Source: Linanthus parryae (Eukaryota; Streptophyta; Magnoliopsida; Ericales; Polemoniaceae). From it: DNA of 64,000 nucleotides. The first letter of the stretch is position 1. Every line of letters begins with the position of its first letter. The stretch lies in NCBI GenBank assembly GCA_023055425.1, contig JALGPY010000013.1:13739735-13803734 (forward strand), given 5' to 3'. Under the pieces are notes generated by a model. The model had not been told where the DNA came from. It made no database searches and was given only the letters and a program-made list of their open reading frames with translations. This document shows, in pieces, positions 31,662 through 42,932 of this stretch. Made by a program: the position numbers and the translations under genes.

Positions 31662-34567
31662 TGAAACGAACCGAAATTTAAATATATATTTTAGGAACAA
31701 ATATGTATACTTATAGCAATGTTGAGTATAATCTGACATCTATATTTAATATATTGTGGTACTATTTCTAGGTGACTATGTCCTAATAAATTAGAAGAGA
31801 GTATGTACCATATAGACACATATATATATACGTGTATATATATATGTATATCACATTTACATTTAATAGTGTGTATATCACTATAGTGTCACATATACTA
31901 CGTGGTGACTTTTATCACGACATACCGATAATATCACACCCGATTATGTTTTATGAAATCCACAAGTTATCTTCATCACAAAATTTTCAGCCACAACCAA
32001 ATATGGAGAAGGCAATCATCTCCGCAAAAATTGGATCATGCCTTCTGAATAAACAAAGCAAACACTGTTTTGTTATCTCTTCACTATTTTTCTTTTACTT
32101 CATCTTCTTCATACTTCTTCTTGTCCCTCTATAAATACCACCCTCCCGTAGCTCCATTTCACAACAACAACAAAGCTACAATCTCTCTCAGCTTCATATT
32201 GATCTTCATCAGCCTTGCCATCTCCATCACACCCAACACCACCATAGCTCATCGCCGGAAAACTCCATAACCACCAACTCAAGCTCTCTCTCACTCATCT
32301 CAAACCATCACAAGAACCATAACCACCATCCTTCAAGTCACACACTCACTCGCCGATATTCATATAATCTTTTAGCAGCAAAGAACCGGAAAAAACGTCC
32401 ACCCGAAGCAACCCCAACAGTCGCAACAAGTAACAGCCACAATAGTAGCAGCGGCTACTGGACAACGGACTTTTTCTTGATGTATCTCCTTCGTTACAAG
32501 TCCGAATTGGCCCAAATTTTAACCACGTATTCCTATACTTGTGCTCTACAAATTTATATATTTGGCCCCGACCAAACGGAGTCAAAACAGATCCTGAATT
32601 CAACCCGCGCTGAAACTGCTCTAGCTGACCATCACCCACTGGACAGCGGTGTTGTTCTTCCTTGTTCTCTTTCATTTTAGCTCCAAAACGACATTCGTTT
32701 TCTCCTACATGTCCCTCTACTTTTTATCTATAACTTTCATTCTTTAACGACGTTCAAAAGATGCCAAAACGGATCCCGAATCGTTAACCAACTAAAACTA
32801 CACAAGCAACGTCAAGTAGCTACCTCCGTCACCAACTCCGCCAACGACCATCACTTGGAACAAGGCTGCTACCGTCCACTCCGTGACACTCCAAATACTC
32901 CCTTAACACCATTCTCGCAAGCTGAAGAGGTTCAAGCAGCCCGCGTTAGCCCACCATTCATTTCATCGGAAACTCGGTATAACTTTCTTTTCATGCGTCG
33001 CATTTTACATGTTCTTGCATATTCGTACTCTCAAACCTCCCGGAAGTCATTCATGTTGAACTAGTTGAAAACGAAACGTTATAAATGCATATGAAAATTA
33101 TTCTTGAAATAGAGGTTGTAAATGTATTTCCTAGAACTAGCAACAACTCATGTTTTTGAGAATTGGACAAGTCTAGAGGAGGTAAGTTTACAGCTACATT
33201 TCTAACTATCCTACATTATAAATACCTAAGTACTAATTAAATGTTAGTATAATAAATAATTATTAGTAGTTAGTAAATAAATATTAGAGTGAGTAGGATG
33301 AAGATTAGTAAATTAATATTAGTATTAGTTAATATTAAATTTGATAATTAATATAGTGTTTTTATAAATAAATTTGGATGTTTTGACAAATAAACAATGT
33401 CTTAGTACTTAATTAAGGGACATCCTCATAATTTGACTAGGTCACCGCCGAATAATTGACTAGAATCAACCCGCTTGATATTGGTAGGACACTTGCATAT
33501 ATATTAAGATATTAATTATTAATTATGATTTATCCTTAATTATTTTTAGACACCGAGTTCATAGACGAAGGCTACGTCGGTCACATCTAAACTACCGCTG
33601 AAACTTGTAGGTGAGTTCGTAGTCTCAACCCTTACTCTTCAAAATGCGTGTTTCACTATAATGTCTCTACTTGCCTTGACTTGAGCTTTAAATATTTTGA
33701 ACGCATTTCGTATGCTTACTCAATACTTGTGTTTACTAAACATGTCATTGTGTTAGTTGAACTCCCTACTTTCACATGTTGGAATTCAATATTTTGGGAA
33801 CTTGTTACTCGAGAAGAAATTATTTCCACTACTCGATGAGATTTTAGAAATGATAGAAATGATACTTTTCAGAATGTTTAAGCTACTAATCACGTGAAGT
33901 GGAAACATGAAACCTCGGGGACTTGATATGGTTTGACCAAGCAAGGGTTGGGACTTGAGTCGAAGGTGGCTCTATGTTTTCCCCTGGGGAGAATTAGCAC
34001 ATGGTAAGGCTCTAGTACTACTCTCTTGGGACAACAGTTTCCCTCGTAGAGGGTGTCGACAGTTAAGGTCTAGATGCTGAGGTGAGACTGGTTCGGACGA
34101 GCTGATTATTTCGCCGTTCACAATGGATATGATAATGGTACTGGATCTCCCCGATTAAATAAGTAAACTGGTTTTTGGAATAAATGAACATGTCATACCT
34201 TGATTTTATACTTACATGTGCCTCACTTTGATTTACGCGTTGTGATGCGTTCTCATTCAGTTTTTACTGAATTTTACTGTGGTGTCCTTTTTTTGTAACA
34301 CCACCACAGGAGATGCCTACGTTGGGGATGGGGACGTCGCAAACTAGTGTAAGTATCACCTCACATGAATAAAGTAGTAATTTTATTATTCCACTGTTTG
34401 TAATATAATGGTTTGTAATAACTCTGAACAAGGCTTGTGAACTTTTTATATAATAAAGTGTGTTTTGTGAATCAGAAGCAAATATCCTTTCTCCTGATCA
34501 TGGTGGTTAATTCTCCATGAGAAGGGCACGCCCGAAATTTCAGTAATAAAAATTTTTGGGTGTTACA
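31662..34567 (+). repeat. Tekay 3' LTR
   Basis: 2,906 bp, TGAAACGAACC...GGGTGTTACA. TATA box TATAAATA at 32130-32137. Numerous small indels and substitutions separate it from the 5' LTR. Confidence 0.94.
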
Positions 34568-34572
34568 GATCT
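34568..34572. repeat. Target-site duplication (right) of the Tekay element
   Basis: GATCT, matching 13938-13942. Confidence 0.92.
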
Positions 34573-34778
34573 TTTTCTAGTTTGACAGTCCTGATTCCAT
34601 CAAAGGTTGTATAGAATATATTGGGACCATTCACAACAATTGACTATAGCTCCATGTCCTCGGCTCTGATGAACATTTTTATCAATGACATCCAATGCAC
34701 AAAGTTATCATCACAAAACAGTGGAGGTCTGTTTGCTGCTCTTCCCTGTGAAAATCTTCCATCTGCTACATTACTCAT
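34573..34778 (-). pseudogene. SIRE-1 gag, N-terminal part
   Basis: The ATG at 34778 begins MSNVADGRFSQGRAANRPPLF, followed by FVHWMSLIKMFIRAED, the N-terminal block typical of copia gag (a PPLF...YW..M..F pattern). It is closed by TAG after RAEDMEL, where Trp would be expected. The remainder lies beyond the Tekay element at 13937 and below. An upstream in-frame ATG at 34847 would overlap the LTR and PBS and is unlikely. Confidence 0.82.
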
Positions 34779-34811
34779 TGTTACAAGATTGTTAGATCTT
34801 TCAGGAGTGAC

Positions 34812-34827
34812 CCAAGCTCTGATACCA
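34812..34827 (-). other. SIRE-1 primer-binding site (tRNA-iMet)
   Basis: Minus strand TGGTATCAGAGCTTGG, two bases inside the LTR end. Confidence 0.92.
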
Positions 34828-34829
34828 AT

Positions 34830-35865
34830 TGAAAGTTTGTAATGCAAGTATAAAACATGATCTAATACTCAAGAAGGGGGTAGAATGAATAGAGTATGAA
34901 AACTTTTGCTAAGAACTAGCTTCTTGATACTTTAAGCCAATGTATAAAAGAAATCTCAAAGTTTTGGAATTGGTTTGTAAAGCTTGAGATAAAACTGTGA
35001 CTGTCTGAAGCTTCAAAGCATTGAGATAGTAAATTCTCCAAAGCTTTGGAGCTTACTACTTTGAACTGATTTGTAACAAAAATAAAAAGCAGTAAGTAAA
35101 ACTAAAGAACAACGGTATTTTTACAGAGTTCAGTCACAAATAGACCTAGTCTCTGCCTGAGGAATCTGATCCGCCCAGGATTTCAACACACTTCTTATTA
35201 ATCACCCAGATTTAGCCCTAGAACTCAAGCCTAATTGAACTACCTTTGACTTATACAGCTTGTGGTTCCCAACCTATCTAGTAACAACTACAACCTGTTG
35301 AAACAATAGAAACCTCTTGTTGTTCACTTGAACAACTAAACTTATAAGTTTGTGAGGTTGAGAAAATAAGAAAGAATAATACAAATTCAGTACAGTTTGA
35401 AGAACACATGAAATATAAGCTAATGAAGCTTGGAAATGTTCTTCGGATTCGATGAATGATCTTGTTCTCTTACAGTGTTGAATGGATTGAATGAATGAAG
35501 AGTTTGTGAATCTTGATCTCCCACGTATGTAACTTTCTTAAATCTCTCTGTTCATCAGCCTTTCTCAGTGTCTCTCTGTTTGAAATTCAAACTTCAGCTT
35601 TTATGAACAACCTGCAACTACTTGAGAGATGTTAGGAACTGAATTCCTACAAATCATCATCCCTGATATGCTTGTTTCAACAACTATGGTTGGATATCTT
35701 TATGGCAGTTGGACGACCAACAAACCTGCACATACTCAGCAACAAAGATCAAACAAAATTGAGACAAAATAGCTACATAATCTGATGTCTTAAACCGACA
35801 GTTCATACATAAACCCTAACTATTTTTGTCTTAGATAAAATTCAGTATAAATAGCCACATGTGTT

Positions 35866-35916
<51 letters not shown>

Positions 35917-36161
35917 CTTTAAGAAAAGATAAATATCACAATAAGAAGTTAGAATAAATCATTAACTTATCCAGTTTTGAATCCATCTAAGTCTTCTTGC
36001 ATACCGAAAACAGTTAAGCATAGTTCAGCAGTTAGGAGTATAAGGATCTTAAAGCTTTGGAGCTTTGATGCCAGTTCACAAGTTTGAGCTTGAAACTGAA
36101 TCCTGCAATCTGTGAGACTTATATTATCTAAACACAGGCTCAATAATATTTGCAAGAGACA
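34830..36161 (-). repeat. SIRE-1 5' LTR
   Basis: The inner end TGAAAG (plus strand) at 34830 is secure from the PBS. The outer end near 36161 (GAGACA) is an estimate from loose similarity to the end of the SIRE-2 LTR. It includes a GT microsatellite (35871-35914) that SIRE-2 lacks, and the palindrome CTCCAAAGCTTTGGAG at 35036-35051. Confidence 0.7.
35871..35914. repeat. (GT)n microsatellite
   Basis: 44 uninterrupted bases of GT, preceded by imperfect GTGTTTGTAT. Confidence 0.97.
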
Positions 36162-36349
36162 ATTTATGTGATGTTGATTTTTTTTTTAGAAAAAAAAAGA
36201 AAAAGAAAAAAGATCAGTGCTTTTTTTTGGAATCAAATATTTACATAACGATGCCTAGAAAAGTCTAAGGGGAATGTAAACAATTATATTCTCAATACGT
36301 TACATGTCACTGTGTGCGTATGTACATACATTTATTTCTTGTCGCAAGA

Positions 36350-37260
36350 AAAACTCTTTTGTGACAGGTATGTGACAAATATCTAGTCTTTGCTATAGAA
36401 AAATCAAAGTTCATTGTTGTACTTTTAGAGTTTGTTCCAAAACACTTATTTTCATATATATTATTTTTGTTCGGAAAAAAAATATTTTTCTTTCAGAAAA
36501 ATATAGTATCATTTTGAATTTTTTAAATGGGAAATTATACGATATCTCATATTCATCGCATCACACTTTCTGATTAAAGGATTCAAAGTTTAGTAAATTG
36601 GTTCATTCACAAAATAGTGCCTTTAAAACGTAAAAAGTTCAATTCAAAGGTTATATTCTCAATGCATTATATGGAAATTAAACTTTACTTATCAACTTTT
36701 AATTAGCACACATATACCTTATAAATGCCACTTGTAAAAATTATTGGACGAATGGCTAAAAAACATTACTTTCTATGAAGCAAAATAATACAAAAACTCT
36801 CCTATGACAAGTTTTTGAAAAATACCTTTTCTTTGCTATTTTCTTTTTGCACTATATTTATTGCAGACCTTAATAGAAAAATCAAAGTTATTATTCTACT
36901 TCCGAATTTGTGCCAAAAATCATATTTTCATATGTATTATTTTGTATGTATTATTTTTTTTTAGTAATATTTCTTTTTTATATTTCACAAAAAAATAGTA
37001 TCATTTTTAATTTTTAACATGAAATTTTTTACATTATCTCATATTAATTGCATCTCGCTTTCTCATGAAAGGATTCAAAGTTTAAGCAACTGGTTCATTC
37101 ACAATTTCCTCAGAAAACTGCATTCTAAAAAGTGCGTATAAAAATTAAAAGTTAATGTCAAAAGTTATATTCTCAATGCAAGACATGGAAATCAAATCTT
37201 ACTAGTCAAGTTTAAGTTTTAATTGGCACACATATGCCATGTATATGTCACTTGTAAAAG
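36350..37260. repeat. Diverged tandem duplication, unit about 480-520 bp
   Basis: Two direct copies share ordered landmarks: TAGAAAAATCAAAGTT at 36396 and 36874, AAAGGATTCAAAGTTTA at 36576 and 37068, GGTTCATTCAC near 36600 and 37092, and AATT(A/G)GCACACATAT at 36701 and 37221. The offset grows from 478 to 520 bp through indels. Confidence 0.8.
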
Positions 37261-37337
37261 TTGATTGGAAAATGACATAAAAATGACTACTTTTGAAATC
37301 ATATGTGACGCAAGAAGAATGTCTTTCACTTGCTTTC

Positions 37338-37344
<7 letters not shown>

Positions 37345-37371
<27 letters not shown>

Positions 37372-37389
37372 TGTGTGTGTAGAGAGAGA
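37345..37389. repeat. (TG)n microsatellite followed by (GA)n
   Basis: TG repeat at 37345-37370, then CTGTGTGTGT and AGAGAGAGA. Confidence 0.95.
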
Positions 37390-37725
37390 TTTTAGTTCAA
37401 ACTTTCTCAAAATCTTCATAGTCTTATTAGATTATAATATATTTAAATAAATATATCTCATTGCTACAAACTTTTAGTAAAGGATAACAAACTAAATTCC
37501 AACGTAAAGAAAACTTTCGCCTATGATCTTTCTCATTTACACTTTTATTTTCTTCAATAGTTACGTAGTAACATCTATTATGTGTCATTGAAGAGTTTTA
37601 AATCAATGGATTAGGAGAGGTTTTGCCTCAATACATCTACCCTCAGAGTTTCCGAAATGCATGTGAGTGTCTTAACTTACATTGCGGGGTTATGTCAACC
37701 ATTGGCGTCATGGCGAGGGGTACAC

Positions 37726-37792
<67 letters not shown>

Positions 37793-37857
37793 TAATAATA
37801 ATAGTAATAATGATACTAAAAATAATAATAATAATGATGATGATGATGATGATGATG
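37726..37857. repeat. Compound (AAT)n / (ATG)n microsatellite
   Basis: About 19 AAT units to about 37782, an A-run, more AAT-type units, and then eight or so ATG units to 37857. The poly-Asn and poly-Tyr ORFs over it are not genes. Confidence 0.97.
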
Positions 37858-37958
37858 ACAAATGATACTAAATTTTCATGTAGTTTGACACTTTGTGACA
37901 CAAAACCTCTAGCACTTCCAATTTCATAAAAAGCAATCTTGCACATTTCGGTTAAGAC

Positions 37959-39114
37959 TGAATGGGTGTACAGTAGGCGGAAATACATGATTAATACTCA
38001 AAAAGGTGTTGGGGGAGGGGAGAGGGGAGAGGGGGGTTGAATAGAGTATGTCAACTTTTGCTAAAATTGCAAGAATAGTGGTTTCAAAAATATTTGTAAT
38101 GAGTAAAGAGTATTTCAAGATCTTGAAAAGAGTATCAAGACCTTGGAATGAAAACAATTAAGTAGAAAAGATAAGTCTATTTCTAGGCCTTGAAGTAAGT
38201 TTCAAACCCTTGAAATGAAACTGTTTTGTTTTCTGCAAATAAGCTAAGTAATGAACTGGAAAATAAATGAAAGAGACACAAGATATATAGAGTTCAGTCC
38301 ACTTGGACCTACGTCTCAACCTCAGGGATCTTCTCCCTGCAAGATTTTCAACTCAATTCTTATTAATTAAAAGCTAAGCCCTACATCTCAAGCACAGAGA
38401 GGTGCCTAAATCTGTTACAGCTTGGGGTTCTCACTAACCTATCTAGTACCTGCTCTAGCTAACTGATTAACTAAGAATTCCTTATTTTTCACCTTGATAA
38501 ATCCTCGAGAATAAGAACTAGAAGTACTATCATAATAATATACCAAATAAAGCTCAAAATAAAAGAACGCTAGAACTAAGTCTGCAGCGAGTATGCAGTG
38601 TTCTTCAGATGCTTGGATTCAGAGAAATGGATCTGCTTCTCTGTTGCTTGTCAATCCCGGAATGTGTTTGAGTGTCTCTGTGAATTTCTCTGTGTTTTGT
38701 GTTCGAGTTTCTTCAGCAATTCTCCTTTTAAACACCCAGTTTGAATTGAAGATCTTCAGAATCTTCTAAACAAACTTTTCTGAAAACTAGCTTCATATCT
38801 TGAATCTTCTAACAACTTCCTCCAATGGCTAGTTGCTGAGTATCTTCAAAGATACTGTCTTAACTTTTTTAGGAGTAAGTTATGAAGGTCTTGATCAGAT
38901 TTGAATCACCACAGAGTCATATCTACAGCTTAGTTTCCTTTTATGCATCATTCCTGTTTAGGAATTGATTCCTGCAAAATAGGCAAATGTATATCCCTGC
39001 AAAACTTACTCAAATAGATGGATTAACCATAATTTAGAATGTCAAAATATGTTGTCTTTCATCATCAAATAACAACTGATCAAGCACAGGGGTTTAGGAG
39101 TTGAATCGAGATCA
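37959..39114 (-). repeat. SIRE-2 3' LTR
   Basis: About 1,156 bp. Plus strand TGAATGGG...GAGATCA. The left end was set by alignment with the SIRE-1 LTR (shared ...AATACTCAA and TTGCTAA blocks). The right end was set by the adjoining polypurine tract. A run of GGGGAGAGGGGAGAGG sits near 38013. Confidence 0.75.
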
Positions 39115-39131
39115 GAAACTCCCCCTAAGAT
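39115..39131 (-). other. SIRE-2 polypurine tract
   Basis: Minus strand CTTAGGGGGAGTTTC ending at the LTR start TGATCTCG. Confidence 0.7.
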
Positions 39132-39739
39132 CATGCATATAAAGCATAGTCAATTTCAAAGCTTTGAAAGCTGTTTCAAGGCCTTGAAATAGACTAGCTA
39201 TTTCAATCCTTTGAAACTGTGTTGAACTTACAATCCCCCCTTGATGAAAGAAAAAACCACAATCTGTTTGAAACTATGTTTCTGCAAGAAATACTCATTA
39301 GCACGTAGCATTATAAATCATAGCACATAATGTCCAAAAAAATCAAACTTATTAATTAATAGCAAATATCAGCAAAGTTCAGATTATCATACTGACCAAA
39401 ACAAGGTCTCTAGTAAACATAGTAAACATAAACTAACCTAAATTCCTCCCTTTTTCGCTTTTATCAAAAAAGAATGAAAAGATGTTGGATCAAAGTTTTG
39501 GAATTTTTTTTTTTAGAAAACTGTTTGAAAAGATAGAATTTTCAAGACTTTGAAAAGGATTTCAAGTCCTTGAAAAGAAAGAAAAAGTAGGCAAGAGGTA
39601 AGGGGTTGGGTCTTCATCATCTTGCAGCTCTGCATCTCCTTCCTCACTATCTTCTTCATTGTCATGTTCTTCTTCTTGAGCTCCAGCTTCTTCCTTAATA
39701 ATTGAACTAATGGTTTTGATCACGCTAGAAGGTTATCCT
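39132..39739. other. SIRE-2 spacer with palindromes and an acidic coding remnant
   Basis: Two 16-bp palindromes, TTTCAAAGCTTTGAAA (39154-39169) and TTTCAAGGCCTTGAAA (39174-39189), lie close together. From about 39590 to 39720 the minus strand encodes a Glu/Asp-rich stretch (QEEEHDNEEDSEEGD) that is probably the decayed end of the extra ORF. Confidence 0.55.
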
Positions 39740-40216
39740 TTATAATGCCTTATGTCCTTGCTTTAGTTTCTTCTTCTCAAAGATCATTTTCTTATGATCC
39801 TTTCTTCCTGATTCGATGTTGAATTCTGACTCAGCTACTTGAACTATTTTCTCTTTTCTAACTTTCTTTGATAAATGTGAGCTTGAAGTTGCATCTGAAT
39901 CTTGAATGTAAATTTTCCCTTTTTCTGCTTTGTCAGCATTCTTCTTCACCTTCTTAGGGCTACCAATCTGAATCCCTTTCTACTTTTCTGGAGCAGACTC
40001 CACTATCTTCTTATTCTTGCTAGAAACTCGTGTCTGATCTTTCTTTTCCTTCTTCTTGGGAGGAGGAGGGGCCATGTCTTCTGCAGTAGGAGTCTTTGAA
40101 CTTGAATCACCACTGATGGTTTGAACCTCTTCCTCATTAGCCTTTCTATTCTTCTCTGTAGCAACCTTTGAACCACCATCCATATTTATTCTGTCAGAGG
40201 TTCTTCTGGTTCTCAT
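39740..40216 (-). pseudogene. Charged extra ORF downstream of SIRE-2 pol
   Basis: Two open pieces in adjoining frames: 39980-40216 (MRTRRTSDRINMDGG, then PPPPKKKEKKDQTR) and 39740-39949 (KKNADKAEKGKIYIQDSD, KKVRKEKIVQVAESEF). Lys/Glu-rich, no membrane segment. It has the same position and composition as 6027-6527 in SIRE-1, which supports a real family ORF rather than chance. Function unknown; the position is that of the so-called envelope-like ORF of SIRE elements. Confidence 0.6.
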
Positions 40217-40679
40217 TAGGGTTTGGGGAGTAGAAAAGAGAGATAGGATAGATACGAAGGAGATAAAGAGAGAAGAAGATAAATAGTAAAGAGTTTCAGT
40301 TTGAAAAGGAAACTGAATATTTTCCTAATCTTTGAAGATTTGCTGAATCAAAAAGATTCAAATTTGTGTGTGCTGTTGGAAGTAAAATAATATAATACTA
40401 TTTTGGCTGAAAAGGGGTATTTGAAAATTGAGGGGCAATATTCAACAATTATCTATAAAGATAACACCCAACATTGAAAGATCCATTTTATTCACGAAGC
40501 AGCATACAATCTTATTTTCAAGGCTTTGTAAAGTACTTCATGGCCTTGAAAATCTATAAGGTTTAAGCACATATACTTAAAGATTTGAAAAGATTTTCAA
40601 GGCTTTGAAAATAAGTTCAAACCTTTAAAACACATAATAGTTACCTTGTACTTACCTGATTCTCCCCCTAAACCAATGC
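40217..40679. other. SIRE-2 spacer between pol and the extra ORF
   Basis: Non-coding and AT-rich, with several CAAGGCTTTG/CAAAGCCTTG-type motifs (about 40520-40620). Confidence 0.55.
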
Positions 40680-41409
40680 TTATTTATTTAGCATGCCCAA
40701 TTCTAATCTCAAGGCTGAGAATCTTTCATCTGCAAATGGTTTAGTGAAGATAGCTGCAAATTACATGTTAGTAGAAACAAATTCAAGAACAATATCACAT
40801 TTTTCAGCATGATCTCTGATGATGTGATGTCTAACATCAATATGCTTTGTTCTTGAATGCTGAACTAGCTTATTTGTGATTGATATAGAACTTGTGTTGT
40901 CACACTTGATAGGTATATCTCTGAAATCAAATTAAAGGTCTCTCATTTGTTGTGCTCTCAATAAAACTTGTGAACAGCAAGCTTCAGCTGCTATGTATTC
41001 AGCTTCTTCTATTGATAGTGCAAATGAGTTTTGCTTCTTCGAATGCCAGCTGATTAAAGGTGATCCAAGGAATTGGAAGCATCCTGAGGTACTCATTTTA
41101 TGAACTTTATATCCTGCAAATTCAGCATCTGAATAGCCACACAAAGAGAAATTAAATTGTTTACGATACCAAATCCCTAAGTCTTTGGTACCATTAAGAT
41201 ATCTAAAAATTCTTTTATCTGCAGTCAAGAGTGATTCTTTAGGATCACCTTAAAATATGGCACACATACAAACACTGAACATGATATCTGGTCTGCTAGA
41301 TGCGAGGTATAGTAATGATCCAATCATACCTCTATACTCTTTCACATTCACACTCTTTCCAGATTCATCTTTTGTCTAAAGACAATGTAGAACTCATGGG
41401 GGTCTTGAT
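40680..41409 (-). pseudogene. SIRE-2 RNase H
   Basis: The main open piece 40932-41228 has RIFRYLNGTKDLGIWY, GYSDAEFAGYKVHKMSTSG (first acid) and SIEEAEYIAAEACCSQ (second). The C-terminal LRLELGMLNK ending lies at about 40690-40730 in another frame. Stops separate it from RT at 41229-41409. Confidence 0.85.
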
Positions 41410-41891
41410 TTATTTGGATTGAGGTATATTATATTTGTTCAAAAAGTATCTTGTATACTTACTTTGATGTAGGAATATGCCTTTCTTCATCTGATGAATT
41501 TGAAGTCCAAGAAAGAAGACCAAGTCTCCCATCAAGCTCATTTCAAATTCCCTGCTCATAAGACTTGATAATTCCTTGCAAAGAAGATCATTAGTAGCTC
41601 CAAACAGAATAGCATCAACATATATTTGAACTACAAGCATGACTTTCTCACGAGTCTTTATGAAAAGGGTCTTGTCTACTAATCCTATTTTGAAATCATT
41701 TTCGAGTAAAAACTTTAACAATATTTCATACCAAGCCCTTGGAGCTTGTTTCAAACCATAAAGAGCCTTGTCAAGTTTATAAGCATGATCTAGAAATCTG
41801 TCATTTTCAAAACCTGGAGGTTGAGCAACATAAACATCTTAATGCAAATAGCCATTTAAGAATGCAGACTTCACATACATTTGAAAAAGTT
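41410..41891 (-). pseudogene. SIRE-2 reverse transcriptase, catalytic YVDD changed to YVDA
   Basis: The piece 41410-41754 contains KQAPRAWYEILLKFL, VQIYVDAILFGATND and SREFEMSLMGDLVFFLGLQIHQ. The second Asp of the catalytic pair is Ala (GCT, minus strand of 41611-41613); SIRE-1 keeps YVDD. The finger region continues at 41755-41891 and into the next segment, with stops between. Confidence 0.88.
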
Positions 41892-42932
41892 TCATTTCTT
41901 GTGAGATGCAAATGCAAGTAGAATTCTAATTGCTTCTAACCTGGCAACAAGAGAAATAGTTTCTTCATAGTCAATACCTTCTTCTTGATTGTAGCCTTGA
42001 GCTACCAATCTAGCTTTGTTTCTGATTATCTTTCCACTCTCATCTAACTTGTTTCTGAATACCCATCTGGTGCCAATAATAGACTGATTTCTTGGTGGAG
42101 GAACTAGATTCCAAACCTTGTTCCTTTCAAATTCATTGAGTTCACTTTGCATAGATATGATCCAGTCTGCTTCTTGTAATGCTTCCTTCACAGTTTTAGG
42201 TTCTACAAGAGAAATAAAAGCATTAAAAGCACATATATTCTTCAACTGTGATCTGTTTTGTGTACCAGTGGTTGGATCAGAAATGATGTTATCTGCAGTA
42301 TGAGATGAGAGATATTTAAATATCTTCCTCGGTGTCCAAGGTTCAGGCTCTCCAATTTGTTTTTCAAGTCTTTGAGAACTTGAAGTGGTAGCTTGATTTG
42401 CTGTCTTCTCTGGAGATTTTGTTTCAAGGATTTGAACCTCATTCTCAAGGTCTTGAAACTGCCTTCTTTGTTCCTGTAAGTTTTCCTCGGAACCTTTTGA
42501 GGATTCTTCTTCAGTATCTGAATCATGCTTGTTCGGATTAAGATCTGCAAAATCACCACTCAAGGAACCATCATAGCTTTCATCAAATAAGACATGAATA
42601 CTTTCTTTACCAAGCTTGGTTCTCTTATTATAAACTCTATAGGCTTTGCTTATCTGTGAATAACCAAGAAAAATACCTTTATCACTTCTTGCATCAAACT
42701 TACCAAGATTGTCCTTACCATTATTATGAACATAGCTGGTACAACCAAAATGTTTGAAGTAAGAAATGTTTGGCTTTCTTCCTTTGAACAACTCATTAGG
42801 AGTCTTCTTCAGTATAGGTCTGATAGAGCACATGTTAAGAATATAGTTTGATGTATTCACAGCTTCTGCCCAATAGAACTTTGGAAGTATGTTTTCCTGA
42901 AGTATTGTTCTTGACATGTCTTCAAGAGTCAT
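41892..42932 (-). pseudogene. SIRE-2 integrase C-terminal half fused to RT N-terminus
   Basis: 346 open residues: [21 protein letters not shown] (end of core), [40 protein letters not shown], an acidic linker, then the RT start [27 protein letters not shown] and [17 protein letters not shown]. The catalytic Glu is in HNGVVEIKN just upstream (about 42950). Confidence 0.88.

Larger units (their letters stand above)
13943..34567 (+). mobile_element. Tekay/Del-like Ty3/gypsy chromovirus with nested Angela-1
   Basis: 20.6 kb in total, about 12.5 kb without Angela-1. It has 2.9-kb LTRs (TGAAAC...TGTTACA), an initiator-Met primer-binding site, gag, protease, reverse transcriptase, RNase H, integrase and a chromodomain-like C-terminus, and a polypurine tract GAGGAGGGAAGGA. 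Long LTRs plus a terminal chromodomain suit the Tekay (Del) clade. More than a dozen in-frame stops and a roughly 10% LTR difference in the first 120 bp compared by eye indicate an old copy. Confidence 0.92.
5818..36161 (-). mobile_element. SIRE-1: Ty1/copia SIRE-type retrotransposon split by three insertions
   Basis: Right to left: 5' LTR (34830-36161), primer-binding site, gag start (34573-34778), then the 20.6-kb Tekay element, gag remainder, protease, integrase split by a 2.16-kb insert, reverse transcriptase, RNase H, and a charged extra ORF beyond pol. The extra ORF, large coiled-coil gag and [13 protein letters not shown] integrase tail suit the SIRE/Maximus lineage. The 3' LTR is not in the window because Tat-1 sits at its 3' side. 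The coding sequence is heavily mutated throughout. Confidence 0.85.
36162..37958. other. AT-rich interval not assigned to a retrotransposon
   Basis: No gene, LTR or transposon ends recognised. It is strongly AT-rich with several simple repeats and a diverged tandem duplication (listed separately). Short ORFs here are repeats translated by chance. It may be original host intergenic DNA, or an old element too decayed to recognise. Confidence 0.55.

Noticed and set aside
37657..37929. ORFs with long poly-Asn or poly-Tyr runs
   Set aside because: They are translations of the AAT microsatellite; no flanking gene structure.
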